Part shown: positions 58,725 through 64,000 of the stretch, piece by piece | How the letters are laid out: each line of letters opens with the position of its first letter | Numbering within the stretch: position 1 is the stretch's first letter | DNA from: Sipunculus nudus | Taxonomy: Eukaryota > Annelida > Sipuncula > Golfingiida > Sipunculidae | Assembly: GCA_026874595.1 (NCBI GenBank) | Contig: CM049306.1 | Coordinates: forward strand, 65,668,019-65,732,018 | Direction: 5' to 3' | DNA: 64,000 bases | Program-made: the position numbers and the translations under genes | The notes under the pieces: generated by a model | Seen by the model: only the letters and a program-made list of their open reading frames with translations | Database searches by the model: none | Told to the model about the DNA's origin: nothing

Positions 58725-59199
58725 CTGAAAGAAAAGAAATGCAGAAAGCATGACTAAGAGTCTTGAAATAAAACAAAAAGCCATCCGAAAATCAAGGTAC
58801 ACATCCACATATTATGAGAACAAACACTTGCTTTTATATGTGGTGATATATATTAAAATATTCAGATATCTAGGAAACTAAGTTTATTGCTAGGATTCCA
58901 TAAAATAAACTGCAAAATGTTCCCATCATCTTATAAATCAGTAGCTAAACCTTAATACTATACTCTCATAGTCTTAATGCCTGGCTGAAGCATTCTGACA
59001 ACATTGTTTTTGTTATGAAGTAACAAGGTACTTATCACTGAGCATTATCACTTAATAGGCTGATACAAAAGGGAGTCATATGTCACCAGTGTCACTCACA
59101 ATTACAGCCACACAGGGAGATGTACCAGCTGGAGTGGGATGGTTATATATACAAGAAAAATAGAGATGGTCTATAAAATAAGTAACTGTGAACATCCCT

Positions 59200-59990
59200 G
59201 ACCTATGACCTTGGCCTTTTGATCATATATCAACTGGATTCTTTCTAAATGATGGGTAACTACTGACCACTTAAATCTGGTGTAATTACTTGGCAACCAA
59301 TGGGTGAATAACTTTGACCTGCAACCTTTAACCTGCTAACCAGCTGACCCCAAAATCAATAAGTTATTTATTCAAGCAAAAAGACCCATAAATATGAAGT
59401 TTGAGTCAAACTGAGTGATGCATAGATGTGGCATATGTGAAAGACTGAAGGTTTGGGTTGAACAGTTACACTTGAAATATGCTCACAAGCATTTAGAACA
59501 ATTAAATATTGTGACCTTGACCTTTGACTTTTTGACCTCAACATCAATAGGCTTCTTCCCTAATTGGTAGGTAAGCCATATATGACAGATGGAAGGTACA
59601 GATTGAAAAGTTTGCCTAAAAATGACTCCACGCAAGAGGTGGGTGCTGTGAACTTGACCTTTGACCTCAAAATCAACAGGTCTTTTCCCCTGTTGGCAGA
59701 GAAGCGATATCAGTGCTGGAAGGTTTGGAATGAAAAGTCTAGCTTGAAATGTGTCCACTACCTTTTCAAAGAAGTGGATCCTGTGACCCTGACCTTTGAC
59801 CTTGTGACCTCAAAATCTATAGGATTCTTCTCCAACTTAGAAGGTGAGCTATATGTGAAAGATAAAAGAACTGGGATGAAAGGGTTGGCTTAAAATGCAT
59901 CCACAGGCTTTTCAAAGAAGAGGCTCCTGTGACCTTGACCTTTGACCTTTTGACCTAAAAAAATTATGGTTCTTCCCCTGTTGGTAGGTG
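59200..59990 (+). repeat. ~140-bp TGACCTTTGACC repeats
   Basis: 'GTGACCTTGACCTTTGACC'-type phrases start near 59513, 59648, 59782 and 59929 (spacing about 133-147), each followed by 'TTGACCTCAAAATCAATAGG' and 'GGTAGGTGAGCTATATGTGA' variants. More degenerate copies lie at 59190-59350. They share the nuclear-receptor-like motif with the 1.27-kb satellite but not the rest of the unit. Confidence 0.85.
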
Positions 59991-60174
59991 AGCTGTATGT
60001 GAAAGATGGAAGGTTTGGGATGAAAATTTTGTCTCAAAGAGTTATTCCCGGGGGTACAAACACACCCCATAACTTCGAGAATATAGGTCGCAGTGACCTA
60101 ATTTCAGGTTTGCAAGGAGATCTTTTTATAACCTCTAAGACTGCACAGGGTTCATGACCCTAGCCCCTACGGTT

Positions 60175-60301
60175 ACAATTTGTGCCCTGCTAACGGACGG
60201 ACGGCCGGACGGCCGGACGGATGGCCGGACGGACAGACGGAAGGAGGACGGACAAAGACCCATCGCTATAGCCCAGCATGACTGAAAGTCAGTTGAGCTA
60301 A
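60175..60301 (+). repeat. S-element 3' end: GGACGGCC microsatellite and terminal hairpin
   Basis: GGACGGACGGCCGGACGGCC and related repeats span about 60194-60253, then 'AAAGACCCATCGCTATAGCC' and the hairpin ending GAGCTAA. An 'ATTTGTGCCCTGCTAACGGA' lead-in is shared with A elements. Confidence 0.75.
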
Positions 60302-61405
60302 TAAAATCAAGAAAATTGTCAAGGATGTATAAACCTGCAAAATTTCAGGTCAAGTCAAACCAATGCTGAGATATGACTGATTTTATCCCAAGGCAGATGA
60401 ACAGATGGACGCTATGCATAAGTGGTTGCAGGTGGCACCACCAGTTTTGCCTATGATGAAGAGCTATGTGAGATCTATAAATATGCAAAATTTTGGCCCA
60501 ATCAGTCAAACAGATATGATCTTGGATGTCTGCAGAGTAAGCTTGAATGTAGGTGGGGCCACCTGTCATTAAATCAAGAGTGATGTGCAGGATGTATAAT
60601 CCTGCAAAATTTCATGGGGGAAAAGTCAAACCACTGCTGAGATATGAGTGATTTTATCCCAAGGCAGATGTGCATAAATGGTTGCAGGTGGCACCACCAG
60701 TTTTGCCTATGATGAACAGCTATGTGAGATCTATAAACATGCAAAATACTGGCCCAATCAGTCAAATGGTTCCAGAGATATGAGCTTGGATGTCTGTAGA
60801 GTAAACTTGAATGCAGGTGGCGCCATCTGTCATAAAATTGAGAAAGCTGTCCAGAATGTATAATCCTGCAAAATTTCAGGTGGAAAAGTCAAACCACTGC
60901 TGAGATATTGGTGATTTTATCCCAAGGCAGATGAACAGATGGATGCTGTGCATAAATGGTTGCAGGTGGCACCAACCAGTTTTTCCTATGATGAAGAGCT
61001 ATGTGAGGTCTATACACATGCAAACTTTGGCCCAATCTGTCAAACAGTTCCTGAGATATGAGCTTGGATGTCTGCACAGTAAATGTGAATGTAGGTGATG
61101 CCACCTGTCATAAAATCTAGAAAGCTATCCAGGATATATAAACCTGCAAAATTTCAGGTGAAAAAGTCAAACCACTGCTGAGATATGAGTGATATTATCC
61201 CCAGGGAAATGAACAGATGGAAGCTGTGCAAAAATGGTTACATGTGGCACCACCATTTTAAGTGTATGTTATAAAGCTATCAAAGGGCTACATTTGTGCA
61301 AAATGTTTAGCCTGATCGGTCAAACGGTTCCTGAGATATGTGGGTTTATGTGTGGAAACAGACACACAAATTGATGCTGGGCAGCAGAAGGGTCAGAGGT
61401 CAACC
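60302..61405 (+). repeat. R element, right part with 278-bp array (about four units)
   Basis: Continuation of the R copy from 57867: AGGTGG-CCACC cores near 60551, 60815 and 61093, and the usual 'GCAGATGAACAGATGGA' phrases. It is interrupted at 61406 within 'GAGGTCAACC', where the complete copy at about 42958 reads on uninterrupted. Confidence 0.85.
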
Positions 61406-64000
61406 AACAAGGTGCCCATCGGCCATGACGCTAAGCTGAATTCAAGGAATGTTGAACAATGAGCAAAATGACTGCCAGAGTGTAAACAAATCATGAATTT
61501 GGTGACGAGTTCTTGGAAATGGGTTTCAGAGGGCTTTTGGACAGATGACGACTTCATTTGAAGGTCTCATAAATAGAAAAAAAAATGCATAAAAATTTGA
61601 AAAAAATACAGATGGCGCCACCAGTCTGCAGGAACTGAACGAACATCCCATGATCAATATTCATGCAAAGAATCATGGTGTTCAATGTAGTAGTTATTCA
61701 GATACTTGAGACACTTGAGATACCTAATTCCAGGTTTTCAAGGAGACTTTTCATGGACCTCCCTGGATGTTAAGTTTGAAGATTCTAGGTCCAGTGGTTA
61801 AGATTTAGGCCTTGTTAACAGATGACAGTTTCATGGAGGTCTGAAAAAAAGAGAAAAAATTTGTAAAAATTCAAAAAAATACAGGTGGCACCACCAGTCT
61901 GCAGGAAGTGATGGAACATCCCATGATCAATATTCATGCAAAAAATCATGGTGATCAATGCAGTGGTTATTCAGATACTTGAGCTTTTGTATCAAATTTT
62001 GCATTATTCTTGGGGACACTTCGGAGTCCCAAAGCTCCCAAGGATATGGGTAACAGAGACCTAATTTCAGGTTTTCAAGGAGATTTTTCATGGACCTCCC
62101 TGGATCTTAAGTTTGAAGATTCCAGGTCTAGTGGTTACGATTTGTGCCCTGTTAACAGATGACAGTTTCATTGCAGGTCTGAAAAAAAGAGAAAAAATTC
62201 GTAAAAATTGGAAAAAATACAGGTGGTGCCACCAGTCTGCAGGAAGTGATGGAACATCCCATGATCAATATTCATGCAAAGAATCATGGTGATCAATGCA
62301 GTAGTTATTCAGATACTTGAGCTTTTGTATCAAATTTGCATTATTCTGGGGGGTACTTTGGAGCCCCATAACTCCAAGGATATTTGTAACAGAGACCTAA
62401 TTTCAGGTTTTCAAGGAGATTTTTCATGGACCTCCGTGGATATTAAGTTTGAAGATTTCCAGGTCTAGTGGTTACAATTTGTGCCCCGTTAACAGATGAC
62501 AGTTTCACTGCAGGTCTGAAAAAAAAGAGAAAAATTTGTAAAAATTAGAAAAAATACAGGTGGCGCCACCAGTCTGCAGGAAGTGATGGAACATCCCATG
62601 ATCAATATTCATGCAAAGAATCATGGTGATCAATGCAGTAGTTATTCAGATACTTTAGCTTTTGTATCATATTTTGCATTATTCTGGGGGGTACTGCGGA
62701 GCCCCATAGCTCCAAGGATATGGGTAACAGAGACCTAATTTCAGGTTTTCAAGGAGATTTTTCATGGACCTCCCTGGATAATAAGTTTGAAGATTCCAGG
62801 TCAAGTGGTAACGATTTGTGCCCTGTTAACAGATGACAGTTTCATTGAGGTTTGGAAAAAAAAAAGAGAAAAAATTTGTAAACATTTGAAAAAATACAGG
62901 TGGCGCCACCAGTCTGCAGGAAGTGATGGAACATCCCATGATCAATATTCATGAAAAGAATCATGGTGATCAATGCAGTGGTTATTCAGATGCTTGAGCT
63001 TTTCTGTCAAATTTTTTTAATTATTCTGGGCGGTACTTCGGAGCCCCATAGCTGGAAGGATATGGGTAAGAGACCTAATTTCAGGTTTTCAAGGAGATTT
63101 TTCATGGACCTCCGTGGAAGTTAAATTTGAATATTCAAGGTCCAGTGGTTACGATTTGTGGCCTGTTAACAGATGACAGTTTCATTGCAGGTCTAAATAA
63201 AAAAGAGAAAAAAAAAAATCGTAAAAATTGGAAAAAATATAGGTGGCTCAACCAGTCTGCAGGAAGTGAAGGAACATCCCATGATCAATATTCATGCAAA
63301 GAATCACGGTGATCAATGCAGTAGTTATTCAGATACTTGAGCTTTTGTATCAAATTTTGCATTATTCTGGGGGTACTTTGGAGCCCCATAGCTCCAAGGA
63401 TATTGGTAACAGAGACCTAATTTCAGGTTTTCAAGGAGATTTTTCATGGACCTCCCTGGAAGTTAAGTTTGAAGATTCCAGGTCTAGTGGTTACGATTTG
63501 TGCCCTGTTAACAGATGACAGTTTCATTGCAGGTCTGAAAAAAAGAGAAAAAAAATCGTAAAAATTGGAAAAAATATAGATGGCCAATTGTTGTGCAATA
63601 AAATTTTTAAATGCAGTACATATTGATATTTGTATGGAACATCCGATGATCAATATTCATGCAAAGAATCATGTAGCCTACTCTGTCTAAGAATCATGGT
63701 GATCAATGCAGTGGTTAATCAGATGCTTGAGCTTTTGTGTCAAATTTTGAATAATTCTGGGGGGTACTTCGGAGCTCCATAGGTCGAAGGATATGGGTAA
63801 GAGACCTAATTTCAGGTTTTCAAGGAGATTTTTCATGGACATCCGTGGAAGTTAAGTTTGAAGATTCCAGGTGCAGTGGTTACGATTTGTGCCCTGTTAA
63901 CAGATGACAGTTTCATTACAGGTCTGAAAAAATAAGAGAAAAAAAATCTAAAAATTGGAAAAAATATAGGTGGCTCAACCAGTCTGCATAAAGTGATGGA
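61406..64000 (+). repeat. A element: 5' end and ~340-bp array running off the window
   Basis: The 5' end is AACAAGGTGCCCATCGGCCA, with GACGCTAAGCTGA as a diverged arm. After ~150 bp of unique sequence the array begins. 'CCACCAGTCTGCAGG' (or CAACC-) recurs near 61619, 61889, 62229, 62568, 62908, 63250 and 63978, mostly 339-344 bp apart. One unit is disrupted at about 63582-63690. The 3' end is outside the window. Confidence 0.85.

Larger units (their letters stand above)
57868..60301 (+). mobile_element. S element inserted in R (filled site)
   Basis: The 5' end is AACAAGTGACCCATGTGTCA, with arm CGCTCAGCTG at 57891-57900. The 3' end has GGACGGACGGCCGGACGG repeats and a hairpin: TAGCCCA with TGAGCTA, TGACT with AGTCA, ending GAGCTAA. 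The flanks 'GCCACCTGT' and 'TAAAATCAAGAAAATTGTC' join to give the uninterrupted R text seen at about 40715-40745, with two bases (CA) unaccounted for and no target duplication. The interior has the 140-bp repeats and one possible exon-like ORF. Confidence 0.72.

Noticed and set aside
59483-59893. Opposed ~100-codon frames over the TGACCTTTGACC repeats
   Set aside because: The frames follow the tandem repeat and have no recognisable protein features.
1-64000. tRNA, rRNA or other structured RNA genes
   Set aside because: No cloverleaf with T-loop GTTCRANNC, and no rRNA core sequence, was noticed on either strand. A covariance-model scan would be needed to be certain.

Overview
This is a repeat-dense, AT-rich stretch of a eukaryotic genome, most likely a marine invertebrate. 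I lean towards a mollusc or other lophotrochozoan, because the terminal sequences (AACAAG starts, GAGCTAAAAA ends) resemble repeats I associate with those genomes; this is a low-to-moderate inference. There are no operons, ribosome binding sites, rRNA or tRNA genes. The only host-gene evidence is one well-formed spliced exon at about 49.1-49.2 kb on the minus strand, resembling NDUFAF3 (a complex I assembly factor), plus two weak exon-like ORFs.

Layout. From 1 to 29.4 kb the window is a satellite domain. Three blocks (1-12.4, 14.3-19.3 and 23.3-27.4 kb) are built of head-to-tail ~1.27-kb units in at least three subfamilies (a0, a, b). They are separated by a related ~330-bp repeat, which carries a fragment of another element ('R'). 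One spacer holds a 2.1-kb insertion with terminal inverted repeats (20517-22615). From 29.4 to 30.1 kb there is a third satellite ('A', ~338-bp units). From 30099 to 39348 lies one complete but inactive Ty3/gypsy LTR retrotransposon with both LTRs, a tRNA-Leu-like primer site, gag, a textbook -1 frameshift signal, and pol (PR-RT-RNaseH-IN) broken by frameshifts and stops. From 39.3 kb to the end there is a nest of non-autonomous elements whose interiors are satellites. R elements carry a ~278-bp array, A elements a ~338-bp array, and S elements carry ~140-bp TGACCTTTGACC repeats or longer diverged units.

What ties it together. R, S and A elements share a terminal design: a 5' AACAAG followed by a short palindrome and an inner arm ~20-25 nt from the end, and a 3' end with a GACGGACG-type microsatellite, the complementary arm or hairpin, and CTAA(AAA). 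At least one insertion can be read against its empty site and shows no target duplication. This fits a Helentron/HINE-like rolling-circle origin, although no Rep/helicase gene is present. In the 1.27-kb satellite the a0-to-a and a-to-b subfamily changes I traced fall at a doubled 28-nt hairpin next to a CAAA/CAGA microsatellite. The satellite units also carry repeated strong matches to CTCF, RFX X-box and nuclear-receptor motifs, and two helically phased CGAGA clusters.

Limits. All coordinates come from reading by eye. Repeat-unit edges are good to roughly 10-20 bases, and subfamily assignments are by shared diagnostic phrases, not by alignment software.
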